Positions 25,066 to 33,596 of a stretch of DNA of 64,000 bases are shown here, one piece after another. Source of the DNA: Hymenobacter rubidus (GTDB taxonomy: Bacteria; Bacteroidota; Bacteroidia; Cytophagales; Hymenobacteraceae). The position numbers and the translations under genes are program-made. The notes under the pieces were generated by a model. That model did no database searches. It saw only the letters and a program-made list of their open reading frames with translations, and was not told the origin of the DNA. The stretch's first letter is position 1, and the number at the start of each line of letters is the position of its first letter. The stretch lies in contig NZ_JAERQF010000004.1 of assembly GCF_016734815.1 (NCBI RefSeq), positions 231,434 to 295,433 on the forward strand, in the 5' to 3' direction.

Positions 25066-25638
25066 CTACACAATGTGCCGGCGAATGCGGCTCAGGGTTT
25101 CGGTGGTCATGCCCAGGTAGGAGGCCACCATGTGCTGCGGAAGGCGCAGAGCAAAGGCTGGGTACTGTTGGAGAAAGGCGCGGTATTTTTCCTCGGCCGA
25201 GTAGCTGATGGCCGCCTGAATACGGTTTTGGGCGGCCAGGAAACTGCGGTGGAGAATGTCATTAACCAACTCGTTTAGCGCGGGAATTTCCTGGCGCAAT
25301 TGCTTAAACTGCTCGTCCCTGATGAGCACAACGGTTGAGTCCTCCACGGCCTCAATGTTATAGCTCGATGGTTGGCCGGAAGTCAGGCTCTGGCGGTCGC
25401 CCGTCCACCAGTTTTCGACCGCGAAGTTGAGGATGTGCTCCGCGCCTTTGGCATCGATGGTATAGGTGCGCAAGCAGCCACTGGTTACGAAGGCATTGTA
25501 GACCCATACCTCACCCTCCTGCAGCAAAAACTGACGCTTACGCAATTTCCGGACAACGCTGGCTGCTTCGATTTGCTGCAACTCGTTCGCCGTAAAAGCG
25601 GCCTTGCTCAGCAGGTACTTCTCAAACAAGTCAAACAT
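25066..25638 (-). CDS. Crp/Fnr-family transcription regulator
   Basis: 190 residues from Met 25638. A longer frame to 25731 overlaps the GH3 scrap and lacks a family N-terminus, so it is rejected. The N-terminal half is a cyclic-nucleotide-binding barrel (ANELQQIEAASVVRKLRKRQ, FLLQEGEVWVYNAFVTSGCL, RTYTIDAKGAEHILNFAVEN). The C-terminal half has LPQHMVASYLGMTTETLSRI followed by a short tail, a winged-helix recognition region. There is no 4-Cys Fe-S motif, so it is not a classical oxygen sensor. This group is common in Bacteroidota and often lies next to the gene it controls. The target here is probably the SDR through the dyads at 24969-25005. Confidence 0.9.
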   Translation of the reverse strand: MFDLFEKYLLSKAAFTANELQQIEAASVVRKLRKRQFLLQEGEVWVYNAFVTSGCLRTYTIDAKGAEHILNFAVENWWTGDRQSLTSGQPSSYNIEAVEDSTVVLIRDEQFKQLRQEIPALNELVNDILHRSFLAAQNRIQAAISYSAEEKYRAFLQQYPAFALRLPQHMVASYLGMTTETLSRIRRHIV

Positions 25639-25734
25639 CTGTGCGGAGGCTAAAGGGCTATTCCGCGCAAAGAAAAGGCTTTCTGAGAGTGCTGGCGCGA
25701 ACCAGCCGCCCTGGCCCTGCCCAACTGCCACCTA

Positions 25735-25830
25735 AACTGGGTAGTCGAGCCCGGCGAATTCGAAGTGCTGGTGGGCAGCTCCTCGACGGATATTCGGGCG
25801 AAGCAGACGTTCGTGAGCAAGGCGGAGTAG
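25735..25830 (+). pseudogene. C-terminal remnant of a GH3 beta-glucosidase
   Basis: The plus-strand frame reads NWVVEPGEFEVLVGSSSTDI, then RAKQTFVSKAE and stop TAG at 25828-25830. W.VEPGEFEV.VG.SS.DIR is the characteristic C-terminal fibronectin-III-like ending of family 3 glycoside hydrolases. No upstream part of such an enzyme is present; the frame is lost within about 40 bases. A terminator follows at 25876. The rest of the enzyme was deleted, probably when the Crp/SDR segment was joined. Confidence 0.7.
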
Positions 25831-25875
25831 CTCAAAGCTGCCCAACGCCTTCCCCAAAGCTCTGAGCTGCGGCAG

Positions 25876-25922
25876 AAACTGAAAGAGGCTGAAGCTACGG
25901 GAGCTTCAGCCTCTTTCAGTTT
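25876..25922. terminator. Terminator behind the GH3 remnant
   Basis: AAACTGAAAGAGGCTGAAGCT (25876-25896) is perfectly complementary to 25902-25922 over 21 bases with a 5-base loop. A/T-rich ends on both sides fit a terminator usable from either strand, here for the lost GH3 gene and for the DUF3037 gene. The GH3 remnant and this hairpin account for the gene-free stretch 25639-25930. Confidence 0.85.
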
Positions 25923-25930
25923 GCGAAGGG

Positions 25931-26845
25931 TTAATCCGCGGTTTCTAATTCTGCTGTCTGAAGCAGGTTTCTATTTAAGAACATTTTTGCACCTGTGCGC
26001 TCTATCTGGTCGGCGATGAGTTCGGCTTCGTCAGTGGGCAATACTTTCAACATTGGTTCACCTTGGATGGCGCGCCAAAACTTATGCTTATCTGCGTCAA
26101 CCTGTTCGTCCGGTTCATCGGCCAGCAGATACAGGACATTTGACTGCGGCTTATGCGGCCTGTAATGCTCTGATAAACTCTTTATTGCAAAACGACATTC
26201 GCTGAAGTGCTGCTGTAGTGTATCAATTCCCAACTGGTCAATTGGTAAGCTATGAGCTCCAATAAGTGAACCATTCATGCCTACACAATCCAAGTTCAAA
26301 TTGAAAAACAAGTCAGGCAATAGCTTTGGCGTTAGCTTGACATTCGTATGAACAGTTGACTTAACACGTTGGATTAACGTTCGAACGGCACCCTTTACCA
26401 GCGGTTTTACTCGGTTGGGTTTCAGCGGCTCGTTAGCGTCAACTAGGTTCGCATACAGCTGGTTGAATACTGTGGTAACATCATCATCTGGAAACAGGGC
26501 CACGTTCATCAGGCTGTCAACCCTAACCATTCCATTGGAATAACGAGCCAAATATTCCCAGTCGGCGCGATTCATTAGGCGTGATGATTCAGGCAAACTT
26601 CCTGTCAATAACGCTTGACGCCTTACCGTGGTATCTGCTTCTACACGAGCTTCAATTTGACGTACCGCGTAGCGGATGGTCGTTTCTGCCTGTTTGGCAA
26701 GCAATACTGCCAAGCGTAGCTTGAGAGTAGAGACTTGCATTTCATGACGTGTCCCATCAAAGAGTACCAAACCTACCACCACGGCTTCGCCAGATGCCGG
26801 ATTGGGCACAACGCGCAACAAGGTGTAAAAAGGGGTGGTATTCAT
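25931..26845 (-). CDS. DUF3037-family protein, partner of the HipA-like kinase
   Basis: 304 residues from Met 26845; the frame extends upstream to 26878 but that part overlaps the kinase gene. It starts MNTTPFYTLLRVVPNPASGE with AVVVGLVLFD, the typical DUF3037 N-terminus, then a helical middle and several LPTDEAEL and IERTGAKMF segments. No catalytic motif is visible. Its ATG shares one base with the kinase stop (TAATG), so the two are translationally coupled. Pairs of DUF3037 and HipA-like kinase genes recur in bacterial genomes, which suggests that the two proteins act together. GC content is lower than that of the purine genes on either side. Confidence 0.8.
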   Translation of the reverse strand: MNTTPFYTLLRVVPNPASGEAVVVGLVLFDGTRHEMQVSTLKLRLAVLLAKQAETTIRYAVRQIEARVEADTTVRRQALLTGSLPESSRLMNRADWEYLARYSNGMVRVDSLMNVALFPDDDVTTVFNQLYANLVDANEPLKPNRVKPLVKGAVRTLIQRVKSTVHTNVKLTPKLLPDLFFNLNLDCVGMNGSLIGAHSLPIDQLGIDTLQQHFSECRFAIKSLSEHYRPHKPQSNVLYLLADEPDEQVDADKHKFWRAIQGEPMLKVLPTDEAELIADQIERTGAKMFLNRNLLQTAELETAD

Positions 26846-27681
26846 TATTGAGGCAAAGAAGCAAAGAATTCGTCCCAAAGCGACGAAATCCGTTTACGGC
26901 AAAACAGGAAATAGAATAAATGAGTTTGCTCCGATTCGCTTAATTGGTAGGGCTCCGGCAGCAAGCTACAGATGAACGCAAACTGCTGACGACAGTTCGC
27001 AATGCGAAGGTAATAGCCATCCTTCAACTCACTTTCCCACCAAAGCGGCCGCTGCTCCTGCCACCGGTTTAACGTGGCCCGCGTTGCAGCTGCTTGTGAC
27101 AGGTTTGCATTGTAACTGAAGTAGGTTTCGTTATGGTCAAGCTGTTCAAACGGTTGGGAGGTGAACGTGAATGCGTGGTCAATGGCCCAGCATTTAAACT
27201 TGCCTCTTCCGGAAGTGGTATCGGGCGCTACGACCAGATTATGATGGCTAGCCCTTCTGTCGTCATTCGATACCCAAGCATCGAATAGCGCAATCCATAG
27301 CAAGTCATCTGAGTTTGTAAGCGAGGCCAACTCTGCGGGAGAACCTTGCTGAATGAAGTCGCTACTATCAATCGCGCCTTGAATCAACTGTGAGCCGAAG
27401 GCAGGACGTTGCAGGTAGCGTATTGTCGATTGAGCGGCTGCTGGAAAGGTTGGGAAGATTTCTGGCGGCACCGTCAATAGCGCTGTTTCAGGAGTAGGAA
27501 TATTCCACAGCTTGAGTAAGTAGTGGCAAATCCATTCGCACTTCAACTCATAAAGTTGATGTCTGGCATACTTGAGGTAATAGATTTCCCCATTCTCGGC
27601 CAGTACCAGCAGTGGCCGATGTGCTGTCTCAATGATGTCCCGTACCGTCCGAACTCTATACGTGTCCGGTGGCTTCAGCAT
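26845..27681 (-). CDS. HipA-like kinase (HipA_2 type)
   Basis: 278 residues, shorter than E. coli HipA (about 440) and without its N-terminal subdomain. A Lys in EIYYLKYARHQ (Lys37) would contact ATP. The segment ALFDAWVSNDDRRASHHNLV (131-150) holds the catalytic Asp-x..Asn pattern of HipA kinases, and AIDHAFTF (Asp168) the metal-binding Asp. HipA kinases phosphorylate aminoacyl-tRNA synthetases or other proteins and act in toxin-antitoxin pairs. No small HipB-like antitoxin is adjacent; the partner is the DUF3037 gene, overlapping by one base. Codon use is more AT-rich than that of its flanks. Confidence 0.8.
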   Translation of the reverse strand: MLKPPDTYRVRTVRDIIETAHRPLLVLAENGEIYYLKYARHQLYELKCEWICHYLLKLWNIPTPETALLTVPPEIFPTFPAAAQSTIRYLQRPAFGSQLIQGAIDSSDFIQQGSPAELASLTNSDDLLWIALFDAWVSNDDRRASHHNLVVAPDTTSGRGKFKCWAIDHAFTFTSQPFEQLDHNETYFSYNANLSQAAATRATLNRWQEQRPLWWESELKDGYYLRIANCRQQFAFICSLLPEPYQLSESEQTHLFYFLFCRKRISSLWDEFFASLPQ

Positions 27682-27839
27682 TTGATGTCGCGCAATGAGT
27701 TATAGAACATAAAAGCGCGTGAGGTCAGAATGATAGATTCGTGGGAATTGAAGGGCCGCGAAGTTACATAAAGCCAGTCAACTGCAAGCTGTTCGTTGCA
27801 TTTGAAAGGATTCATCACGTAGAAGCCCCAAATCCCACC

Positions 27840-30131
27840 CTAATCCCGCGCCACCGCAGCCGCCTCACTCACCCCCACAAACTCCGGGTACAAGCTCACC
27901 AGCACCTTTTCCGGCGTCATCGGCGCGGAGAAGGGGAGGGCCGTGTGGCCCTGGAAGGCCCGCACCGCGTCGCGCAGGGCGAAGTAGGTGCCGATGCCGT
28001 ACATGAGCGGCGGCTCGCCCACGGCCTTGGAGCGCAGGATGGCCTTGGGGTGGCCCGGGGTGTCGAGGAAATGCACGTCGAGCACCCGGGGGGCGGCGTA
28101 GATGTCGGGGATTTTGTAGCTGTTGAGCGAGTTGCTGAGTAGGCGGCCCTCGGCGTTGTAGGCCACTTCTTCCATGGTCATCCAGCCGATGCCCTGCACC
28201 GCGCCGCCCTCAATCTGGCCCCGGTCGATGACTTCGTTGAAGCTCTGGCCGAAATCGTGGGCAATGCGCAGGGCGTCCACGGTGTAGGTGCCGCGCAGGC
28301 AGTCCACCGTCACGCTGGTGAGGGCCGTGCCGTACACGTGGTAGGCGAAGGGGTGGCCCTGGTTCACGGTGGGGTCGAAATGCAGGTCGGGGGTGGCGTA
28401 GTGGGCGTTTTCGGTGAGGGCCACGCGCTTCCAGAAGGCCGACGACACCAGCTTCTCCCAGTTGGTATCGGCGGGCACGCCGGCGGCCAGCACCTGCTCG
28501 TCGTGGATTTCGAGGCCCTCGTAGTTGAGCGTGTACTCGGTGCTGGCGTGCTCGAGCAGGCGCTTGCGCAGGGCGGCGCAGGCCATTTCGGTGGCCTTGC
28601 CGTTGAGGTCGGCGGTGGCGCTGGCGGCGCTGGGCGAGGTGTTGGCCACGCGGGTGGTGTTGGTGGTTTCGATTTTGATGCGCGAAATCGAAATACCCAG
28701 CGTGCGGGCCGCCACCTGCGCGATTTTCGTGTTCACGCCCTGGCCCATTTCCACCGCGCCCGTGCTGATGCCCACCGAGCCGTCGGAGTAGATGTGCACC
28801 AGCGCCCGCGTCTGGTTCATGGGCGTTTTGGTGAATGAGATGCCGAAGCAGATGGGCATCACCGCGAAGCCCTTTTTCTTTAGCTTATTGGTCTGGTTGA
28901 ACTTCTCCACCTCGGCCCGCATGCCGGCCAAATCGAACTCGCGGGCGGCCGTGTCCCAGGCCTGCTCGGCGTGGCACATTTCGGCCGCCTGCCGGTACGA
29001 GAACAGGTCGCCCTCGCGCAGCAGGTTGCGCCGCTGCAGCTCGTGGGTGGGCAGGCCCAACTCCTCGGCCGCCTTGGCCAGGGCCGACTCAATCACGAAC
29101 ATGCCCTGCGGCCCGCCGAAGCCCCGGAAGGCCGTATTCGGCGGCAGATTGGTGCGGCACGAAAAGGCCGTGGCCGTCACGTTGGGCACGAAATAGGCGT
29201 TGGTGGCGTGGAAAAGCGTGCGCTCCATCACGGCCGGCGAGAGGTCGGCCGCCGCGCCCGCGTTCTGGTAGAACGTGACTTCGTAGGCCACGATTTTCAG
29301 GTCGGCATCGAAGCCGATTTTGAAATCGGACGAGTAGGGGTGGCGCTTGCCGGTCATGCGCATGTCGGCCATGCGGTCGAGCACCAGCTTCACCGGCTTC
29401 TTAGTGATGAAGGCGCCCAACGCGGCCAGCGCGCCCCAGGGCGTGGCCTGGTCTTCCTTGCCCCCAAAACCGCCGCCGAGGCGCGTCACGTCCACTTCTA
29501 CCTGGTGCATGCCCACGCCCAGCACGTGGGCCGTGTGGCGCTGCACGGCCGTGGGCCCCTGCGTGGACGAAATCATGCGCACGCCGCCCATTTCCGTCGG
29601 GAAAGCGTAGGCGCCCTGCGTTTCGATGTACAAATGCTCCTGCCCGCCGTTCTCGGCCACGCCCTCAAACACATGCATGCAAGCCGCCCAGGCCGCTTCC
29701 GAATCACCGATTTTGAAGGTGCGCGGCGGCACGATGAACTCGCCCTGCGCCGCCGCCACCCGCGGGTCGGTGATGATGGGCAGCGGGTCGATTTCGACCT
29801 TGATGAGCTTGAGCGCGGCGTGGGCCTGCGCCTCGGTGCGGGCCAGCACCAGCGCCACCGGCTGCCCCCGGAAATGCACGTGCCCTTCGGCCAGCAGCGG
29901 CTCATCGGCCACGATGCCGCCAATCTGATTTTCGCCGGGAATGTCGGCCGCCGTGAGCACGCGCGCCACGCCGGGCGCCGCCAGCGCGGCGCCGAAATCG
30001 AGGCTGCGGAGTACGCCGTGGGCCAGCGGGCTTTCAAACACGGCCGCGTAGAGCGTGCCCTGCTGGGTGGGCACATCGTCGAGGTACTGCGATTCGCCGC
30101 GCACGTGGCGCTGAGGGTCAAGGTGATTCAT
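27840..30131 (-). CDS. xdhB: Xanthine dehydrogenase, molybdopterin-binding subunit
   Basis: 763 residues, full length for XdhB. The start PQRHVRGESQYLDDVP, EHLYIETQGAYAFP, VTRLGGGFGGKEDQATPWGA, NTAFRGFGGPQGMFVIE and AVEMGQGVNTKIAQVAAR are molybdenum hydroxylase motifs in the right order; IEGGAVQGIGWMTMEE near the end carries the cofactor contact and catalytic Glu region. It accepts hypoxanthine or xanthine and makes urate. xdhA is directly upstream on the same strand, separated by a GC-rich palindrome (30152-30262). The cofactor maturase xdhC is 14 kb away. Confidence 0.95.
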   Translation of the reverse strand: MNHLDPQRHVRGESQYLDDVPTQQGTLYAAVFESPLAHGVLRSLDFGAALAAPGVARVLTAADIPGENQIGGIVADEPLLAEGHVHFRGQPVALVLARTEAQAHAALKLIKVEIDPLPIITDPRVAAAQGEFIVPPRTFKIGDSEAAWAACMHVFEGVAENGGQEHLYIETQGAYAFPTEMGGVRMISSTQGPTAVQRHTAHVLGVGMHQVEVDVTRLGGGFGGKEDQATPWGALAALGAFITKKPVKLVLDRMADMRMTGKRHPYSSDFKIGFDADLKIVAYEVTFYQNAGAAADLSPAVMERTLFHATNAYFVPNVTATAFSCRTNLPPNTAFRGFGGPQGMFVIESALAKAAEELGLPTHELQRRNLLREGDLFSYRQAAEMCHAEQAWDTAAREFDLAGMRAEVEKFNQTNKLKKKGFAVMPICFGISFTKTPMNQTRALVHIYSDGSVGISTGAVEMGQGVNTKIAQVAARTLGISISRIKIETTNTTRVANTSPSAASATADLNGKATEMACAALRKRLLEHASTEYTLNYEGLEIHDEQVLAAGVPADTNWEKLVSSAFWKRVALTENAHYATPDLHFDPTVNQGHPFAYHVYGTALTSVTVDCLRGTYTVDALRIAHDFGQSFNEVIDRGQIEGGAVQGIGWMTMEEVAYNAEGRLLSNSLNSYKIPDIYAAPRVLDVHFLDTPGHPKAILRSKAVGEPPLMYGIGTYFALRDAVRAFQGHTALPFSAPMTPEKVLVSLYPEFVGVSEAAAVARD

Positions 30132-30151
30132 GGGGGTTGTTGTTCTAACGT

Positions 30152-30262
30152 GCGCCTCACCCCCTGACCCCCTCTCCGAAAAAGAGAGGGGGCACCGGCT
30201 ATGCGCGGACGAAAATCGTCAGGCTCCCCTCTCCTTTTCGGAGAGGGGCCGGGGGTGAGGCG
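30152..30262. repeat. GC-rich palindrome between xdhA and xdhB
   Basis: GCGCCTCACCCCCTGACCCC.. (30152-30183) pairs with ..CCGGGGGTGAGGCGC (30233-30262). CCCCTCTCC/GGAGAGGGG segments occur in both arms and also allow smaller hairpins. It is a different family from the REP copies and sits inside what should be one transcript. Confidence 0.8.
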
Positions 30263-30289
30263 CTCCGCGGAGGGCGCTCGTGTAAGTTC

Positions 30290-31831
30290 TTATATCAATT
30301 CATCCACCGCCAGCTCCGGCGCGAACTCTAGGAAGTGCGCCCACAGCAGCTGCCGCAGCAATAGCCGCTTGTAGTCGCTGGTGCCGCGCACGTCTGAAAT
30401 CGGGCTGATTTCGGACTGCATTACCTCGTTGGCGGCCGTCACGGTTTCGGGGGTCAGCTCGCGGCCCTGCAGGAAGGCGCTGGTGCGGGCCAGGTACAGC
30501 GGTACCGGCCCCACGCCGCCGGCCGAAACGCGGGCTGCTTGGATGACGCCGTTTTCGACGCGCAGCCAGGCAGCGGAATTTACGCTGGCAATGTCGAGGT
30601 GGGTGCGCTTGGACACCTTTTCGAAGTGGAAGAAGTCGCTGGCCAGCGGGGCGGGAAAGCTGATTTCGATGACCTGTTCATCGGCTGCTTTCGCCAGCTT
30701 TTTGTAGCCGAGGTAGAGGTCGGGCAGGGCCAGTTCGCGGGAGGCTCCGGCGGCATCGAGCAGCGTGATGGACGCGCCCAAAGCCAGGAATAGGATGGTG
30801 AGGTCGCCGATGGGCGAGCCGTTGATGAAGTTGCCGGCCACCGTGCCCATGTTGCGGATGGGCGTACTCGATACCAGTTTCAGGTACTGCGGCAGGTTGG
30901 GGAACAGGCCGCGCATCAGGTCCGATTCGAGCAGTTGGCTGGCCGTGGTGGCGGCGCCCAGCACCACGCGGCCAGTGGTTTCGTGGCGGATGCCGCGCCG
31001 GCCGGGCTGGTCGAAAATAAGGCGCACACCCGGCTGCTCGCGCAGCTCTTCGAGGCGTTGTACCATAAGGTCGGTGCCGCCTCCCACGAGGGGATGGGTA
31101 AATGGGGGAGTGGCCGAATGGCCGTGGTCGTTCTGGTTCTGGGCGTGGCCGTTGGATGAGGTCGAAACGCTGCCGCCGTTGGCGTGGGGCGTAGCTGCAG
31201 CGGCTATTGTTACTGCAGCGGCTCCCGTTGTCGTGGCCTCGGTGAGTTTCAGCTTGGCGAGTCTGGCTGGAATTTCGGCAAAATAGCCGGGCACAAACTG
31301 CTTCTCGCTAAGCCAGGCCAAGGCGTTTTCACTCGGGCGCTGTTCCAATTCGGCAGTAAGCCTGGCGGCGGCGCGCTCCAGTGACTTGTAACCCGTGCAG
31401 CGGCAAATGTTGCCGTCGATGGCCGCGATGGTGCTTTTTTCGGTGGCGGGCTGGGTGCTGAGGCTGTGGCCCGTCAGCGACATCACGAAGCCCACCGTGC
31501 AGAAGCCGCACTGCGAGCCCCCTTCGTCCACAATAGCTTTTTGCACCGGCGTGAGTTGGCTGCCGGCCGCGTTGATGCCTTCCACCGTCACGATGTGCTT
31601 GCCGTGGGCATTGCCCAGCGGCGTGAGGCAGCTGGTCATGCTCTGGTAGTTCACGGTCTGGCCGTCGGCGTTCAGTTCGCCTACCAGCACGGTGCAGGCC
31701 CCGCAGTCGCCCTCGCGGCAGCCGATTTTCGTGCCCTTTAGCTGCTCATGGTAGCGCACGAAGTCGAGCAAAGCGCTGGCTGGGGCCTCGCTGGTGCGGA
31801 TGGGCTGGTCGTTGAGGTAAAATTCAATCAT
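30290..31831 (-). CDS. xdhA: Xanthine dehydrogenase, Fe-S and FAD subunit
   Basis: 513 residues. The N-terminal plant-type ferredoxin has GCREGDCGACTVLVG, and the second 2Fe-2S domain has GSQCGFCTVGFVMSL and NICRCTGYKSL. The FAD domain starts at PLVGGGTDLMVQRLEELREQ and includes TPIRNMGTVAGNFINGSPIG. Between the domains, residues about 190-240, is an unusual low-complexity stretch rich in Ala, Ser, Asn and His (ATPHANGGSVSTSSNGHAQN). That lengthens the linker relative to the usual XdhA (about 480). The protein passes electrons from the molybdenum centre to NAD+. It is upstream of xdhB; guaD is upstream again. Confidence 0.95.
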   Translation of the reverse strand: MIEFYLNDQPIRTSEAPASALLDFVRYHEQLKGTKIGCREGDCGACTVLVGELNADGQTVNYQSMTSCLTPLGNAHGKHIVTVEGINAAGSQLTPVQKAIVDEGGSQCGFCTVGFVMSLTGHSLSTQPATEKSTIAAIDGNICRCTGYKSLERAAARLTAELEQRPSENALAWLSEKQFVPGYFAEIPARLAKLKLTEATTTGAAAVTIAAAATPHANGGSVSTSSNGHAQNQNDHGHSATPPFTHPLVGGGTDLMVQRLEELREQPGVRLIFDQPGRRGIRHETTGRVVLGAATTASQLLESDLMRGLFPNLPQYLKLVSSTPIRNMGTVAGNFINGSPIGDLTILFLALGASITLLDAAGASRELALPDLYLGYKKLAKAADEQVIEISFPAPLASDFFHFEKVSKRTHLDIASVNSAAWLRVENGVIQAARVSAGGVGPVPLYLARTSAFLQGRELTPETVTAANEVMQSEISPISDVRGTSDYKRLLLRQLLWAHFLEFAPELAVDELI

Positions 31832-31849
31832 AAATTGGAATCCAATAGG

Positions 31850-31953
31850 AACGTCATGCTGAGCGGAGGTGAAGCCTCTCTACCGCGCAACTAACTCGGA
31901 ATTTAGTGAATTACTGCTGCAGTAGAGAGGCTTCGCCTTCGCTCAGCATAACT
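31850..31953. repeat. REP-like palindrome, copy 7
   Basis: GAACGTCATGCTGAGCGGAG continues GTGAAGCCTCTCTACCGC; the mirror has AGTAGAGAGGCTTCGCCTTC then GCTCAGCATA. GAAGCATCTC has become GAAGCCTCTC in one arm and GAGATGCTTC has become GAGAGGCTTC in the other. It lies between guaD and xdhA. Confidence 0.88.
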
Positions 31954-31967
31954 ACCTTTTCAGTTGA

Positions 31968-32444
31968 CTAATACTCCGTCTTGCCTTCCAGTTCCGTCCA
32001 CGCCTGAAAACCGGCCAAGGCCTCGTCGCGCAGCAGTTGCGTCATGGGCAATTTACGGTTTTCCATGGGCTGGTCCAGCTCTTCGTAGATGAACTGGTCG
32101 TCGAAGCCGATGGCGGCGGCATCGGCTTTGGTATTGCCGTAGAACACCCGGCGCGGGCGGGCCCAGTAGATGGCCCCGAGGCACATGGGGCAGGGTTCGC
32201 AGCTGGTGTAGAGGTCGCAGCCGTCGAGCTGGAAGGTGCCGAGTTCCTTGCACGCTTTGCGGATGGCGTCGACTTCGGCGTGGCAGGTGGGGTCGTGGGT
32301 GGTGGTGACCTGGTTGAAGCCGCGGGCAATGATTTTACCGTCTTTCACCACCACAGCGCCAAAGGGGCCGCCGTGCCCGGCCTGCATTTTTTCGATGGAC
32401 AGGCGAATGGCTTCGCGCATGAATTCGGGGTTGGGAGCTTCCAT
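31968..32444 (-). CDS. guaD: Guanine deaminase
   Basis: 158 residues, cytidine-deaminase fold. The zinc site is visible: CHAEVDAIRKACKELG (His-Ala-Glu) and SCEPCPMCLGAIYWARP (PCxxC). The layout GHGGPFGAVVVKDGKIIARG, TTTHDPTCHAEV, FQLDGCDLYTSCEPCPMCLG and GFDDQFIYEELDQP follows the short bacterial guanine deaminases such as that of Bacillus subtilis, including the C-terminal WTELEGKTEY. It converts guanine to xanthine, the substrate of XdhAB encoded downstream on the same strand. That context supports guanine rather than a nucleoside substrate. Confidence 0.93.
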   Translation of the reverse strand: MEAPNPEFMREAIRLSIEKMQAGHGGPFGAVVVKDGKIIARGFNQVTTTHDPTCHAEVDAIRKACKELGTFQLDGCDLYTSCEPCPMCLGAIYWARPRRVFYGNTKADAAAIGFDDQFIYEELDQPMENRKLPMTQLLRDEALAGFQAWTELEGKTEY

Positions 32445-32666
32445 AGGGTGGGAAAGTGGAGGCGGAGAGAGTGCCTAAAGTTTTGAAAAACGGGCAACAA
32501 AGAAAGCCATAGAATGCCACATTCGCAGTGCAGCGCAGGGAGGCCGTATCGGGTTGATTGGCCAGTACAACCCCCGCTGTGGCACATGAACCAAGCAAAT
32601 GAGGCGGCACCACGCCCGAAAAGTCGTGGTGCCGCCCCCTGCATGTTGCGCATTAAGCCCCTGTGC

Positions 32667-33596
32667 TTACTTGGAAAAATTGGGAATGCGCACCTGAAAG
32701 GCTATCGAGGGCACAAACGTCATGCCGCTGAGTGAGGTGCTGGCCCCGTTCAGCAGGGCGTATTCGCCGTAGTTCTGATAGAAGATGGAGATGGCCGGAA
32801 TCACGTAGAAATAGCGATACCCCAGCTTGAGATTGAGGAAGCCCCCGAAGGAAGAAAAGTTGCGGCTCTGGTTGGGAAGCTCCGGAATCTTGTTGGAATT
32901 GATGTATACATTGCCCGGCGCAAAGCCGTAGTTCACCCAGCTGTGGGCATATACTACGCCGTAGCTAACCGCCCCAATTTCTTCTTCGGGTCCGAATGAC
33001 TGGCTGAAAATGAGCGGGATAAGTAAGTCGTTGCGGGTGGCTTTGAAATTCAGCACCGAGTTGATGTCGCTCAGGAAAGGCAGGCTGGGCAGCTTGGCGC
33101 GCTGGGTGGCAAACTGCAGGCCGACGCTGCCGTAGGTGACGCCGCTCACGGCCCCACGCTCGGGGTTTTCGGGCGAGCCGGTGGGACCCATGAACTGGTA
33201 CTGCGCATCGAAAACGTGCGAGCCGAAAGCGTATTTGTACCCTGCATCGAGGTGCGGCACAATGCCGTAACGAATGCTTAGGTCGGCGGTGGGCTGCACG
33301 GGGTCCAGGATGTAGGCCAGCGCGGCCGCCTGCAGGTTGGTGATAGAGCCGCCGTAGCCCACGGTGTCCTTAGTGGCCGCCGTAGTGGCCGCCGATTTCA
33401 GGGCCGAGCCGGCTTTGCTCAATGGCGCGGTGGCAATGTTAAACCCTTGGTTGTACGCCACCCGGAACTCGCCCTGGGGCGTGACTTTGCCCGTGGCCAC
33501 AATGGCGCGCGGGGCCGTGCAGGAGCTGGCTAAGAGCAACGCCGAAGCAGCCAATAAGCTGGCCAGCGGCCGACGGATATTCTGGTAAAAAAACAT
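32667..33596 (-). CDS. Outer-membrane lipoprotein, beta-barrel-like
   Basis: 309 residues from Met 33596; the frame continues to 33905 but only the 33596 start gives a lipoprotein signal (SLLAASALLLASSC, Cys near residue 26). After the Cys: APRAIVATGKVTPQGEFRVA, then alternating strands with many aromatic ends (LSIRYGIVPHLDAGYKYAFG, YGVVYAHSWVNYGF, LNLKLGYRYFYVIPAISIFY) and a final phenylalanine-containing strand. This fits a small outer-membrane barrel with a lipid anchor. I know no family name. It is divergent from the redoxin gene. Confidence 0.65.
   Translation of the reverse strand: MFFYQNIRRPLASLLAASALLLASSCTAPRAIVATGKVTPQGEFRVAYNQGFNIATAPLSKAGSALKSAATTAATKDTVGYGGSITNLQAAALAYILDPVQPTADLSIRYGIVPHLDAGYKYAFGSHVFDAQYQFMGPTGSPENPERGAVSGVTYGSVGLQFATQRAKLPSLPFLSDINSVLNFKATRNDLLIPLIFSQSFGPEEEIGAVSYGVVYAHSWVNYGFAPGNVYINSNKIPELPNQSRNFSSFGGFLNLKLGYRYFYVIPAISIFYQNYGEYALLNGASTSLSGMTFVPSIAFQVRIPNFSK

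Noticed and set aside
26845..27681. Complete hipBA toxin-antitoxin operon
   Set aside because: The kinase lacks the HipA N-terminal subdomain and no helix-turn-helix HipB gene is adjacent, so only a HipA-like/DUF3037 pair is claimed.
30152..30262. Terminator between xdhA and xdhB
   Set aside because: The palindrome is GC-rich with no T-run after either stem and lies within a two-subunit operon; it is reported as a repeat only.
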